Origin: Poriferisodalis sp965205175
Lineage (GTDB): Bacteria > Actinomycetota > Acidimicrobiia > Acidimicrobiales > Poriferisodalaceae
Assembly (NCBI RefSeq): GCF_965205175.1
Contig: NZ_OZ242038.1
Span: 434,001-498,000 of the forward strand
Length of the DNA stretch: 64,000 nucleotides
Direction of reading: 5' to 3'
A model generated the notes under the pieces. It was not told the DNA's origin, did not search any database, and saw only the letters and a list, made by a program, of their open reading frames with translations. The position numbers were made by a program, and so were the translations under genes. Of this stretch, positions 17,807 through 25,836 are shown one piece after another. The stretch's first letter is position 1; every line of letters starts with the position of its first letter.

Positions 17807-18844
17807 TCACCCAAAGACATCCGCAACGACCTCGGCGGCTGCGTCACTGACGGCCCCGAGCGTGTCGTTCATGGACCGGTCCGCCCCGAAGCGCTCCGCC
17901 AGCACCACCAGACTCGCCGGCGCAGCACCGCCCCCGGGGCGAAGCCCGTCCGGAAGCTCGGTGCCTGCTGCACGAGAGCCGACGATGACAGCGGCGGGAA
18001 CACCGGCCTTGGCGGCCAGCGCCAGCACACCGCCCACCACCTTGCCGTCGAACGAGCCTGCATCAAGCCGACCCTCGCCGGTGACCACCAGATCGGCGCC
18101 TTCGATGGCTTCCCGCAGCCCGATCCGGGTTGCCACCACCTCGAAGCCCGCCGCCAGTTCAGCCCGGAGACCGGCCGCCAGACCGCCCGCCAAGCCTCCT
18201 GCCGCGCCGGCGGCGGGCAGTTCACTGACGTCGACGCCGTAGCGCTCGCGGTACAGATCCACCAGCCGCACGAGGCGGCGGGTCAGCAGCTCGACCTGTG
18301 CAGGGGAGGCACCCTTTTGCGGGCCGAAGATGCGCGCCGCATCGCAGAAGGCGGTACGCACGTCGCACGCCACCACCACCGAGACTCCGGCGAGGCGAGA
18401 CAGCGGCGCCATGGCGTCGAGAGCACCGAGCCCGCCGTCTGTGGAGGCCGAGCCGCCCACCGCCACGACGATCTGTCTGGCGCCGCGCGCAGCCGCTTCT
18501 GCGATGAGCTCGCCAGTGCCGGCCGTGGTCGCCGTGAGCGGGTCGTTGCCGTCGGCACCGCCGGCCAGCGCCAGACCGCTCGCACGCGCCATCTCCACGA
18601 TCGCTTCGTCGCCGTCGAGTCGCCAGCCGGCTGCTACCCGATCACGCAGCGGCCCGGTCACCGTGGAGGTGCGATTCGGACCGCCCAGAGCATCGAGGGT
18701 GCCTTCTCCGCCGTCGGCTGCCGGGAGGCAGATGACCTCGGCGTCAGCGGCAGCGCGCCGACGCACGCCCGCCGCTATGGACGCTGCTGCCTGCGCGGCC
18801 GATGCCGTGCCGCGGAACTTGTCCGGACAAGCGACTACCCGCAT
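17807..18844 (-). CDS. Glycerate kinase (GarK/GlxK type)
   Basis: A 345-residue glycerate kinase of the bacterial type I family. The N-terminus MRVVACPDKFRGTASAAQAA matches the family start (PDSFKGSLSA-like), followed by CLPAADGGEGTLDAL. The later blocks (VAVGGSASTDGGLGALDAM, GPQKGAS, and ADLVVTGEGRLDAGSFDGKVVGGV) are the expected substrate and nucleotide loops. It phosphorylates D-glycerate to a phosphoglycerate, feeding glycerate from glyoxylate or sugar-acid breakdown into glycolysis. It is not in an obvious operon; its start at 18844 is 107 bp from the next minus-strand gene. Confidence 0.92.
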   Translation of the reverse strand: MRVVACPDKFRGTASAAQAAASIAAGVRRRAAADAEVICLPAADGGEGTLDALGGPNRTSTVTGPLRDRVAAGWRLDGDEAIVEMARASGLALAGGADGNDPLTATTAGTGELIAEAAARGARQIVVAVGGSASTDGGLGALDAMAPLSRLAGVSVVVACDVRTAFCDAARIFGPQKGASPAQVELLTRRLVRLVDLYRERYGVDVSELPAAGAAGGLAGGLAAGLRAELAAGFEVVATRIGLREAIEGADLVVTGEGRLDAGSFDGKVVGGVLALAAKAGVPAAVIVGSRAAGTELPDGLRPGGGAAPASLVVLAERFGADRSMNDTLGAVSDAAAEVVADVFG

Positions 18845-18951
18845 GGCGCGCCGACAACCTCACCTGAACTCACCTCTGGAGGCCCGCCGACCCGTCGGGC
18901 CACGATGCCGCGCCATCGCAGGCGCACCGTCGCATCGTGACGGTCAGCCGC

Positions 18952-19563
18952 CTACTCGGCCAGATCGTTGCCCAGCGCCACCAGCACATGCGGAGATTCA
19001 AACGTCTGGATGGCCGACGTGTCGGACATCATCGGAGACACGTCCTCGTCCGCATCGAGCTGCAGCACCTCTGCGATCGCACGCGCCTCAAGCAAAGAAC
19101 CTGGCTGGTAGTAGATGCGTGTCTTCTCGAGCGGTGTCCCGGCGTAGTTGGTGGGAGTATTGGTGATGTAGCTCAGCGTCTTGAACCGGTCCGTCAGCCG
19201 GCCTGCGGCACCGCGGACTGTGGTCGAGTTGGCCACCTGCACCGACACCTCCGACACTGGCCGAGGCTGGAAGGGCGCTGCCGCGGCCGTGGTGGGAGGC
19301 GCAGTGACCGTGGACGCGACCGTGACTGCAGTGCCGGGATCGGGCTGGGCCGCATCGGCGGGGCTGGTCGTGGGCGTCGGCGCTTGCGTGACCGCCGGCA
19401 GCGTGTCGCCGGGCTGCGCAGGCGCCGTCGTGTCGGTGGCTGCGGTGGCATCGGGATCGTCCACGGAGCGCAGCAGCAGCACGCCCACCACGACGGCCAC
19501 CAGCACCAGCAGCAGCCCGCGCACCGCTGCGCCGCTGTTGGACTCGCCAGCTTGGCTGTTCAT
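18952..19563 (-). CDS. LytR C-terminal domain protein, membrane anchored
   Basis: 203 residues from the ATG at 19563. A single N-terminal membrane helix (VRGLLLVLVAVVVGVLLL, about residues 15-32) has a short cytoplasmic tail. A Thr/Pro/Ala-rich linker follows, then a LytR_C-type domain (VSVQVANSTTVRGAAGRLTDRF... TRIYYQPGSLLEARAIAEVL). This domain is found at the end of LytR-CpsA-Psr cell-wall ligases and also alone in Actinobacteria, as here. The catalytic LCP domain is absent. It is probably a cell-envelope protein; its exact role is not known. The long frame upstream of the chosen ATG is judged non-coding because the upp gene starts divergently about 120 bp away. Confidence 0.8.
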   Translation of the reverse strand: MNSQAGESNSGAAVRGLLLVLVAVVVGVLLLRSVDDPDATAATDTTAPAQPGDTLPAVTQAPTPTTSPADAAQPDPGTAVTVASTVTAPPTTAAAAPFQPRPVSEVSVQVANSTTVRGAAGRLTDRFKTLSYITNTPTNYAGTPLEKTRIYYQPGSLLEARAIAEVLQLDADEDVSPMMSDTSAIQTFESPHVLVALGNDLAE

Positions 19564-19681
19564 CGCCGTGAGCGTAGGGGCAAAGCGGCGCCGACTGGTG
19601 TACCCCTGAGCATCTAGCTTGCCGATGGGCCGAACCGCCCGCTCCACACCAGATCACGAGTTCCGGCCGAGCACCAGCCCT

Positions 19682-20341
19682 ATGAATGTCAACTCAACGA
19701 GCGTCAGTGTCGTCGCGCATCCGGCAGCAGCCGCATTGCTCACCCGCCTGCGTGACAAGCAGACTGCCACAGAGGAGTTCCGCCAACGGCTGAGCGCGCT
19801 GACGCTGCTGCTGGTGGCAGAGGCGCTCCGCGACGCAACGACGGTCCCCGATCCGGTGGAAACGCCGCTGGGGCGGGCCGAGGGTTTACGTCTCGAGCCG
19901 CTGCCCGCCATCGTGCCCGTGCTGCGCGCCGGGCTGGGCATGCTGGATGCGACGCTCCGGCTGGTACCCGGTGCGCCGGTGGGATTCATCGGGATGCGAA
20001 GGATCGAAGCGTCCGGCGGCTCGGGCCACAACGGCATCAGCCACGAGTGCTACCTCGAATCGCTGCCAGGTGTGATGGAAGGCGCTCCGGTGCTGCTAAT
20101 GGACCCGATGCTGGCCACCGGCGGCTCGGCGCAGGCGGCGATTCGGGTGCTCCGAGCGGCAGGCGTGGGGCCGATCACGATGGTGTGCGTGCTCGCTGCG
20201 CCCGAGGGAGTCGCGTCGATGCAGCGCACCGCCCCAGATGTCCGCATCGTCACCGCAGCCGTCGACAGCCGCCTCGACGAGCGTGCGTTCATCGTCCCCG
20301 GCCTCGGCGACGCCGGTGACCGGCTCTACGGCTCAGCCTGA
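19682..20341 (+). CDS. upp: Uracil phosphoribosyltransferase
   Basis: 219 residues from the ATG at 19682. The PRPP-binding loop (VLLMDPMLATGGSAQAAIRVL) and the family block (ILRAGLGM-like VPVLRAGLGMLDATLRLVPGAPVGFIGMRR) identify uracil phosphoribosyltransferase. The C-terminal uracil-binding block is GLGDAGDRLYGSA. It makes UMP from uracil and PRPP in pyrimidine salvage. The last 9 bp overlap the end of the convergent ribokinase gene. The frame upstream of 19682 is not used. Confidence 0.96.
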   Translation: MNVNSTSVSVVAHPAAAALLTRLRDKQTATEEFRQRLSALTLLLVAEALRDATTVPDPVETPLGRAEGLRLEPLPAIVPVLRAGLGMLDATLRLVPGAPVGFIGMRRIEASGGSGHNGISHECYLESLPGVMEGAPVLLMDPMLATGGSAQAAIRVLRAAGVGPITMVCVLAAPEGVASMQRTAPDVRIVTAAVDSRLDERAFIVPGLGDAGDRLYGSA

Positions 20342-21370
20342 CGCGGGCGCAGTCGAAACAGCCGAGACAGCGTGGTCTTCCAGTCTGCGCAGCTGGTCCA
20401 TGGTCGGCAGGCTCGGCTGCGCCCCGGCGACGGTCACCGCCCACGCGCCGGCACGAACCGCCAGCCGTGCCGCCTCCTCGACGGTGGCACCTGACGCCAT
20501 GGCGACGGCGAACGCTCCCGCGAAGGCATCTCCCGCACCGGTGGCGTCCACGACCTCGACACGCGGCGCCGCTACGACGACGTCGCCCCGGGCAGTGCCG
20601 CCTGACACGAGGGATGTCGCATACCCAGAAGCAGATGCATCCACAGGCCCGTCTGGCGCCGACCGGCGCGCTGAGCCGGCCGCTCGTGGCGCAACCACCA
20701 CGCAGCCCTGCGCGCCGCGCGTCTCGACCAGCACGGCATCGGGGCGCAGCGCCGGTGCGGTACCCGCGGCCATGTCGTCACGCAGACGCCGTGCCTCGTC
20801 CCGGTTCACGATGACGACGTCCGCCAGCGGCACCGCCGCCGCAGCGACGTCGTTGTAGGGGGCCGGGTTCGCCACCACGAGCACGCTGTGCTCGCGCGCA
20901 ATCTCGGCGGCCGCCGCAGCGGCGCCTGCGCTCACCTCGCCCTGCAGCAGCAGCGCATCGGCACCAGCGATGGCGGCACCGGCCGCCCGCACGTCGTTGG
21001 CATCGAGCAACGCATTGGCGCCTGCGGCGACCACGATCGACACGTCGTGGGGGTCCACCGTGATCACCGCCAGACCGGTCGCCGCCTCCACGGCTGTCAC
21101 CTGCGTGCAGTCGATCCCCTCCGCTGCCAAGCCCGAGCGCAGCCATCGGCCGTGTTCGTCGTTGCCGACCCGACCCACCATGGCCACCTCTGCGCCCAGC
21201 CGGGCAGCGGCCACTGCCTGGTTGGCGCCTTTGCCGCCACGGAACCATGCGATGCGCTCGGCATGCATCGTCTCGTCCGGCGACGGGCGCCTCGGCACCC
21301 ACAGCGTGACATCGGCGTTGAGACTGCCGACCACGGCAATGCGCGGTGCCGGTTCCTGCTGGCCTTCCAC
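20333..21370 (-). CDS. rbsK: Ribokinase (PfkB family)
   Basis: 345 residues with the GTG at 21370 as the likely start (a GGGAA stretch lies just upstream). The PfkB signature 1 (GGKGANQAVAAARLGAEVAMVG) and signature 2 (DATGAGDAFAGAFAVAMASG, with the catalytic Asp in GAGD) are present, plus the N-terminal VVGSLNADVTLWVPRRPSPDET. The enzyme phosphorylates ribose at O5. An insertion of about 30 residues before VEVVDATGAGD (residues GSARRSAPDGPVDASAS and on) is longer than in E. coli RbsK. No ribose transporter is adjacent. The same frame stays open far upstream through repeats, but that part is not coding. Confidence 0.9.
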   Translation of the reverse strand: MEGQQEPAPRIAVVGSLNADVTLWVPRRPSPDETMHAERIAWFRGGKGANQAVAAARLGAEVAMVGRVGNDEHGRWLRSGLAAEGIDCTQVTAVEAATGLAVITVDPHDVSIVVAAGANALLDANDVRAAGAAIAGADALLLQGEVSAGAAAAAAEIAREHSVLVVANPAPYNDVAAAAVPLADVVIVNRDEARRLRDDMAAGTAPALRPDAVLVETRGAQGCVVVAPRAAGSARRSAPDGPVDASASGYATSLVSGGTARGDVVVAAPRVEVVDATGAGDAFAGAFAVAMASGATVEEAARLAVRAGAWAVTVAGAQPSLPTMDQLRRLEDHAVSAVSTAPASG

Positions 21371-21502
21371 TGGTTCCCAGTGTGCCTGAATCCCAGTGTG
21401 CGGCTGGCTGCGGTTCGCGTTAACTGCACGGCGTTTGCCGGGCGTGCGTGCGCGGGTCTGCGTGTTGGTCGTTGCGTGTTGGTCGTGTTGTGCTAGGGTC
21501 AG

Positions 21503-21627
21503 TGTGGCCCTGTGGCCCTGTGGCCCTGTGGCCCTGTGGCCCTGTGGCCCTGTGGCCCTGTGGCCCTGTGGCCCTGTGGCCCTGTGGCCCTGTGGCCCTG
21601 TGGCCCTGTGGCCCTGTGGCCCTGTGG
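21503..21627 (+). repeat. 8-bp tandem array TGTGGCCC, 15.6 copies
   Basis: Fifteen perfect TGTGGCCC units and a final TGTGG with no visible sequence change between units. It begins 3 bp after a -10-like TAGGGT and ends at the ATG of a 10-codon leader frame. The paralogue downstream has the same array with 9.6 copies. Perfect identity between units is a sign of slippage-driven length change. Confidence 0.97.
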
Positions 21628-21660
21628 ATGACCGTTCGCACGCTTGACTGTGTGCGGTGA
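21628..21660 (+). CDS. Possible 10-codon leader peptide
   Basis: ATG immediately after the 8-bp array, encoding MTVRTLDCVR and stopping 13 bp before the GTG start of the RCC1 gene. The same 33-bp frame follows the second array (25791-25823). The downstream ribosome site lies between its stop and the main start, so translational coupling is possible. Identity between the copies could also just reflect recent duplication. Confidence 0.3.
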   Translation: MTVRTLDCVR

Positions 21661-21673
21661 CTGAAGGGCTGGT

Positions 21674-24600
21674 GTGGCGATGCGGCTGCTGCGTGGCGTG
21701 ATGGTGTCGGCGCTGCTGGCAGGCACGGCGGCGGTGGTGCCGCCCGCTGCCGCGGCGCAGGAGGCTGCGGTGTCGGTGGACGCCTCGATGGAGCTGACCG
21801 CGTCTGTGCGCGACGGCGGCGTGTCGCTGTGGTGGACACGCGGCGCCGAGCCGCGCAACAAGCGCAGCAAAGCAAACAAGCCGGGCTGCGCCACCTCGCA
21901 CTACTGGGTGTACGTGTACGACAGCAGCGGCGACGCGGTCGCCCAGCACAGCGTGCAGCACCCGGGCAGCGGCCTGGAGCTGGACCTGACAGGAACCGGC
22001 AAGCACCAAATCGACGTGCACGCCTACTCCCAGGACTGCAACCGCTGGGGAAGCTCCGCCACCGCCAAAGTCAAACCCGCCGCCGCGCAGACGCAAAGGA
22101 ACGCCACCACCACAACGACGACCACCACCACTACGACAACGACGACCGCGCCGCCCACAACCACCACGACCACCACAACCACTACGACCACGACCGCGCC
22201 TCCGACCACGACGACAACGACGACCACCGCGCCGCCCACTACAACCACCACCACGACGACGACGGCGGCGGTGCCCGCGGTGCTGACCGTGTCGGTCAGC
22301 GACGCGAGCGTGACCGAGGGCGACGTCGGCCACGCGAACCTGACGTTCACCGTCACGCTGAGCGGCACGCCCACCGACGAGGTGACCGTGCAGGCGTCCG
22401 CGGTGTCGCCCAAAGGCCGCGCCACCGCGACCCGCTCCCACAAGAACGACCGACGCGACTACCTCGGGTTCGCCAGACAACGCGTCGTGTTCCCCGCCGG
22501 CGCCGCCGGCGCTCAGCTCGCCCAGACCGTCACCGTGCAAGTCATCGGCGACACCGCCGCCGAGCAGGACGAGACACTGATCCTGCGGCTCAAGAACCTG
22601 CGAACCTCAGACAGCCGCGTCACCCTCGCAGGCGGCCGAGCCTCCCTCGAAGCCACCGGCACCATCACCGACGACGACCCCGAAGCCTACGGCGCCTCCA
22701 CCACCGACCCCACACCCCCCAACACCTTCACCGCAGTCGCCGCCGGAGGCCACCACGCCTGCGGGCTGCGCACAAACGGCACCATCACCTGCTGGGGCGA
22801 CAACCGACAAGGCCAACTCAACGCGCCCCAAACCAACACACCCGGCGGACAATTCACCGCAGTATCCACCGGCGCTTGGCACTCGTGCGGACTGCTCACA
22901 GACGGCACGATCAAATGCTGGGGCTACAACCGAAGCGGCGAGTCGGACCCGCCATCGGGGACGTTCACCGCTATCTCGAGCAGCGACGATTTCTCGTGCG
23001 CGCTCAGCGACGACGCGAAGATTGCCTGCTGGGGACGAGACCCCAATACAGACGAGCCCGACCGTACGCGGGTCAACGGTCCTGCGGGAGAGTTCAGCGC
23101 TGTTGACGTCGGCCTGCTGCATGCCTGCGGACTGCGCACCGACGGCACCATTACCTGCTGGGGCGACGGCCGAGGCGGGGAGACGGACGCGCCGTCCGGC
23201 AAGTTCACCGCAGTGTCTGCGGGGCGCTCGTACTCATGCGGTCTGCGCACCGACGGCACCGTCACCTGCTGGGGACACAACCCGTACCCGCGCCAGCATG
23301 TGCCGTCGGGCGAGTTCGCCTCCATCTCCGCCGGCCATACCCAAGTCTGCGGGGTCCGCACCAACGGCACCGTCGCCTGCTGGGGCGAGGACGCTTTCGG
23401 CGTAACGAACCCACCATCCGGCAAATTCGCCTCGGTGTCCGTCAGCATCGGAACTGCCTCGTTCGCGTGCGGGGTGCGCACTGACGCCACCGTTGCCTGC
23501 TGGGGCAGCGACCACTACGGCCAGTCCCGAGCGCCCGGCAGCACAGTCGCCGACCCGACCCAGGACCGGTTCACCGCCATGGCCGCGGGAGGCGACTTCT
23601 CGTGCGGGCTGCGTACCGACGGCACCATCACTTGCTGGGGCCGAAGCTATGGCTGGAGCCAAGTCTGGTCCGACACCAGTGCGGGACATCAAGGCAACCA
23701 ATTGGACGCGCCTTCGGGCACGTTCACCGCCGTCTCTGCGGGCAGCTTTCACGCCTGCGCGCTGCGCACCGACGGCACCATCGCCTGCTGGGGCGACGGC
23801 CGAGGCGGGGAGACGGACGCGCCGTCCGGCAAGTTCACCGCCGTGTCGGCGGGCGGCAGCAGCACCTGCGGTGTGCGCACCGACAGCACCGTCACCTGCT
23901 GGGGCAGGATTGTCAATCCCCGGTCGTTCCGCAACAAGGTCCTCTATCCGCAAGGCATCGCCGGACTCACGTTCGCTGTGCCGACCGGCCAGTTCGCCGA
24001 CGTGAAGGTGAGCGGCTACGCCGCCTGCGGACTGCGCACCGACGGCACCGTCACCTGCTGGGGCGACTACAGCAAGGAATGGGACCAGCCTTCAGGCACA
24101 TTCACTGCAGTCTCATCGACAGGATGCGGACTGCGCGCGGACGGCTCGATCTCCTGCTGGCTCGGCGCGAACTCCTCGCCGCTCTCCGGAACCTACGTCG
24201 AATACGGCGTCGGCAGCAGCTACAGCTGCGGGCTGCGCACCGACGGCACCGTCACCTGTCGAGGTTCCGTGTACGACGGACGGGCTGATGCGCCGTCAGG
24301 CCAGTTCACCGACATCTCCGTCGGGCGCGACCATGCGTGCGGCGTGCGCACCGACGGCACCGTCGCCTGCTGGGGCGACAACTACTACGGCAAGGCACTG
24401 TCGCCCGGCGAACAGCTTCCGACACGGACCAAGCAGACGTTCACGGTGGTGGTTCCGACTGGCAACGAAAACGCGTGCGGGCTGCGCACCGACGGCACCG
24501 TCGCCTGCTGGGGATCCATACGCAGCCGCGTGTACCAGCCGCCGTCGGGACAATTCACAGCGATCGACGGGGGCTCAGTGGACAACCCCGACAGCTTCGC

Positions 24601-25303
24601 TCCCTCCTTCGCGTGCGGGCTGCGCACCAACGGCACCATCACCTGCTGGGGCGACACCGCCAAATTGGGCGGCGGCCACCTGAACGCGCCGTCAGGCACG
24701 TTCACCGCCGTCTCCGTCGGCCGAGAGCACGCCTGCGCCATACGCACCGACAGCACCAACACCTGCTGGGGAACCAACCAGAAACTCGTTGCCAAGACAC
24801 CCACAGGCCAATTCACCGCCGTCTCCGTCGGCACCAACCAAGCATGCGGCATCCGCAGCGACGGCACCGTCACCTGCTGGGGAACCAACCAGAAACTCGT
24901 GCGCAAGACGCCGTCAGGCACGTTCACCGCCGTCTCCGTCGGCCGAGAGCACGCCTGCGCCATACGCACCGACGGCACCATCACCTGCTGGGGCGACAGC
25001 CTGTGGTTCGTCGGCGAGATGGGACTGTTTCAGATGCAGCCGCCCAGCGGGACCCATACCGCTGTGTCGGTGGGCGACGGGGTTGCGTGCGCTATCGGTG
25101 CCGACGGCGCTGTCGCGTGCTGGGGTGACACATGGTCCTGGAGCTACGGCTATGAGACCCCGTCCGATGGTCCATTCGCCACGGTGTCTGTCAGCAATGA
25201 CCTCGCCTGCGGCGTGCGCTCAGACGGCAGCGCTGCCTGCTGGGGCTGGCTTCGGGCCGGCGACGTGTTTCGGGGCTTGCAGCAGCTGAGCTGGCGTCGG
25301 TGA
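21674..25303 (+). CDS. Secreted RCC1/Calx-beta protein, tandem paralogue A (21 blades)
   Basis: 1209 residues from the GTG at 21674 (ATG at 21680 is an alternative; GAAGGG lies 5 bp before the GTG). In order: a signal peptide with cleavage near residue 28 (AAAAQEA); a β-rich region to about 135 with two Cys pairs; a Thr/Pro linker at about 145-200; a Calx-beta domain (LTVSVSDASVTEGDVGHANL to ATGTITDDDP, about 203-335); then RCC1 repeats to the end. I count 21 blades with the C-G-L-R-T-D-G-T-x-x-C-W-G signature (a few degenerate: CWL, CRG), which equals three seven-bladed propellers. No membrane anchor is seen. The first ~1,240 bp of gene and leader look identical to paralogue B, while the propeller region is a mosaic. 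A surface or secreted binding role is inferred. Confidence 0.88.
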   Translation: MAMRLLRGVMVSALLAGTAAVVPPAAAAQEAAVSVDASMELTASVRDGGVSLWWTRGAEPRNKRSKANKPGCATSHYWVYVYDSSGDAVAQHSVQHPGSGLELDLTGTGKHQIDVHAYSQDCNRWGSSATAKVKPAAAQTQRNATTTTTTTTTTTTTTAPPTTTTTTTTTTTTTAPPTTTTTTTTAPPTTTTTTTTTAAVPAVLTVSVSDASVTEGDVGHANLTFTVTLSGTPTDEVTVQASAVSPKGRATATRSHKNDRRDYLGFARQRVVFPAGAAGAQLAQTVTVQVIGDTAAEQDETLILRLKNLRTSDSRVTLAGGRASLEATGTITDDDPEAYGASTTDPTPPNTFTAVAAGGHHACGLRTNGTITCWGDNRQGQLNAPQTNTPGGQFTAVSTGAWHSCGLLTDGTIKCWGYNRSGESDPPSGTFTAISSSDDFSCALSDDAKIACWGRDPNTDEPDRTRVNGPAGEFSAVDVGLLHACGLRTDGTITCWGDGRGGETDAPSGKFTAVSAGRSYSCGLRTDGTVTCWGHNPYPRQHVPSGEFASISAGHTQVCGVRTNGTVACWGEDAFGVTNPPSGKFASVSVSIGTASFACGVRTDATVACWGSDHYGQSRAPGSTVADPTQDRFTAMAAGGDFSCGLRTDGTITCWGRSYGWSQVWSDTSAGHQGNQLDAPSGTFTAVSAGSFHACALRTDGTIACWGDGRGGETDAPSGKFTAVSAGGSSTCGVRTDSTVTCWGRIVNPRSFRNKVLYPQGIAGLTFAVPTGQFADVKVSGYAACGLRTDGTVTCWGDYSKEWDQPSGTFTAVSSTGCGLRADGSISCWLGANSSPLSGTYVEYGVGSSYSCGLRTDGTVTCRGSVYDGRADAPSGQFTDISVGRDHACGVRTDGTVACWGDNYYGKALSPGEQLPTRTKQTFTVVVPTGNENACGLRTDGTVACWGSIRSRVYQPPSGQFTAIDGGSVDNPDSFAPSFACGLRTNGTITCWGDTAKLGGGHLNAPSGTFTAVSVGREHACAIRTDSTNTCWGTNQKLVAKTPTGQFTAVSVGTNQACGIRSDGTVTCWGTNQKLVRKTPSGTFTAVSVGREHACAIRTDGTITCWGDSLWFVGEMGLFQMQPPSGTHTAVSVGDGVACAIGADGAVACWGDTWSWSYGYETPSDGPFATVSVSNDLACGVRSDGSAACWGWLRAGDVFRGLQQLSWRR

Positions 25304-25387
25304 CCTGTCGGACTCGACTGCCTCGCGTGAGCTGATCCCCGCCGGCCGCGGCTGACCGCCGGCACCGACCGTCCGCGGCAGCCGGCG

Positions 25388-25460
25388 AGCCCGAGGTGGG
25401 AATCGAACCCACAACCCCCGCTTTACAAGAGCGGTGCTCTGGCCGTTGAGCTACTCGGGC
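25388..25460 (-). tRNA. tRNA-Thr (UGU)
   Basis: A cloverleaf reads on the minus strand. The acceptor is GCCCGAG / CTCGGGC, the D arm GCTCAACGGCCAGAGC, the anticodon stem CCGCT / AGCGG with loop CTTGTAA (anticodon TGT, threonine), and the T arm GTGGG-TTCGATT-CCCAC. CCA is not encoded. It sits between the two tandem RCC1 genes, 84 bp after the stop of the first. Confidence 0.97.
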
Positions 25461-25713
25461 ACCGACTGCATCGTATGGCCCGACGGCAGCACACAGGCCT
25501 GCCAATGGGTGCGGTGGACCCAGCCGTGATTGTGGACACAGACGGTGATTCACGGGCACCCTGCGGAGACGGGCGACTGGCAACACAGCAAAGACCGCAC
25601 CGTGTTACGCGCCAAGAGCTGGTTCGCGGCCACTGGACGGCGCGCGCCATGCGGGAGGTTTCAGCGGCACGACGCCTTGGTCACACGGTGATGTCACACT
25701 GTGCTATGGTGCC
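25461..25713. other. Intergenic region upstream of the second tandem RCC1 gene
   Basis: Apart from the tRNA, the 25304-25836 gap holds no convincing gene. An extended -10-like element TGTGCTATGGT (hexamer TATGGT at 25705-25710) lies 4 bp before the 8-bp array, parallel to the first copy. Sequence upstream of this element is unrelated to that upstream of the first copy, so the duplicated block starts about at the -10 region. Confidence 0.5.
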
Positions 25714-25790
25714 TGTGGCCCTGTGGCCCTGTGGCCCTGTGGCCCTGTGGCCCTGTGGCCCTGTGGCCCTGTGGCCCTGTGGCCCTGTGG
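25714..25790 (+). repeat. 8-bp tandem array TGTGGCCC, 9.6 copies
   Basis: Nine perfect TGTGGCCC units and a final TGTGG, ending at the ATG of the conserved 10-codon leader frame. It is six whole units (48 bp) shorter than the array of paralogue A, although the flanking downstream sequence is the same. Confidence 0.97.
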
Positions 25791-25836
25791 ATGACCGTTC
25801 GCACGCTTGACTGTGTGCGGTGACTGAAGGGCTGGT

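Larger units (their letters stand above)
21371..21673 (+). promoter_or_regulatory. Promoter and leader of the first tandem RCC1 gene
   Basis: The 303-bp space holds an extended -10-like element TGTGCTAGGGT (21489-21499; hexamer TAGGGT at 21494), then the 8-bp array, a 10-codon upstream reading frame, and a GAAGGG ribosome site (21663-21668) before the GTG at 21674. If the -10 is right, the transcript starts inside or at the edge of the array. Confidence 0.5.

Noticed and set aside
15785..18940. A 1051-codon plus-strand frame opposite groEL and the glycerate kinase.
   Set aside because: It is the GC-rich antisense shadow of two well-recognised minus-strand genes.
21396..21660. Frames encoding repeated VALWPCGP or GPQGHRAT peptides.
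   Set aside because: They are translations of the non-coding 8-bp array in different frames, with no start site and no family.
20333..22540. A 735-codon minus-strand frame running from the ribokinase through the 8-bp array into the RCC1 gene.
   Set aside because: Only the last 345 codons are ribokinase; the rest is repeat translation and the antisense of a strong gene.
21503..25790. The short tandem arrays as a CRISPR.
   Set aside because: The unit is 8 bp with no spacers and no cas genes; it is a simple sequence repeat.
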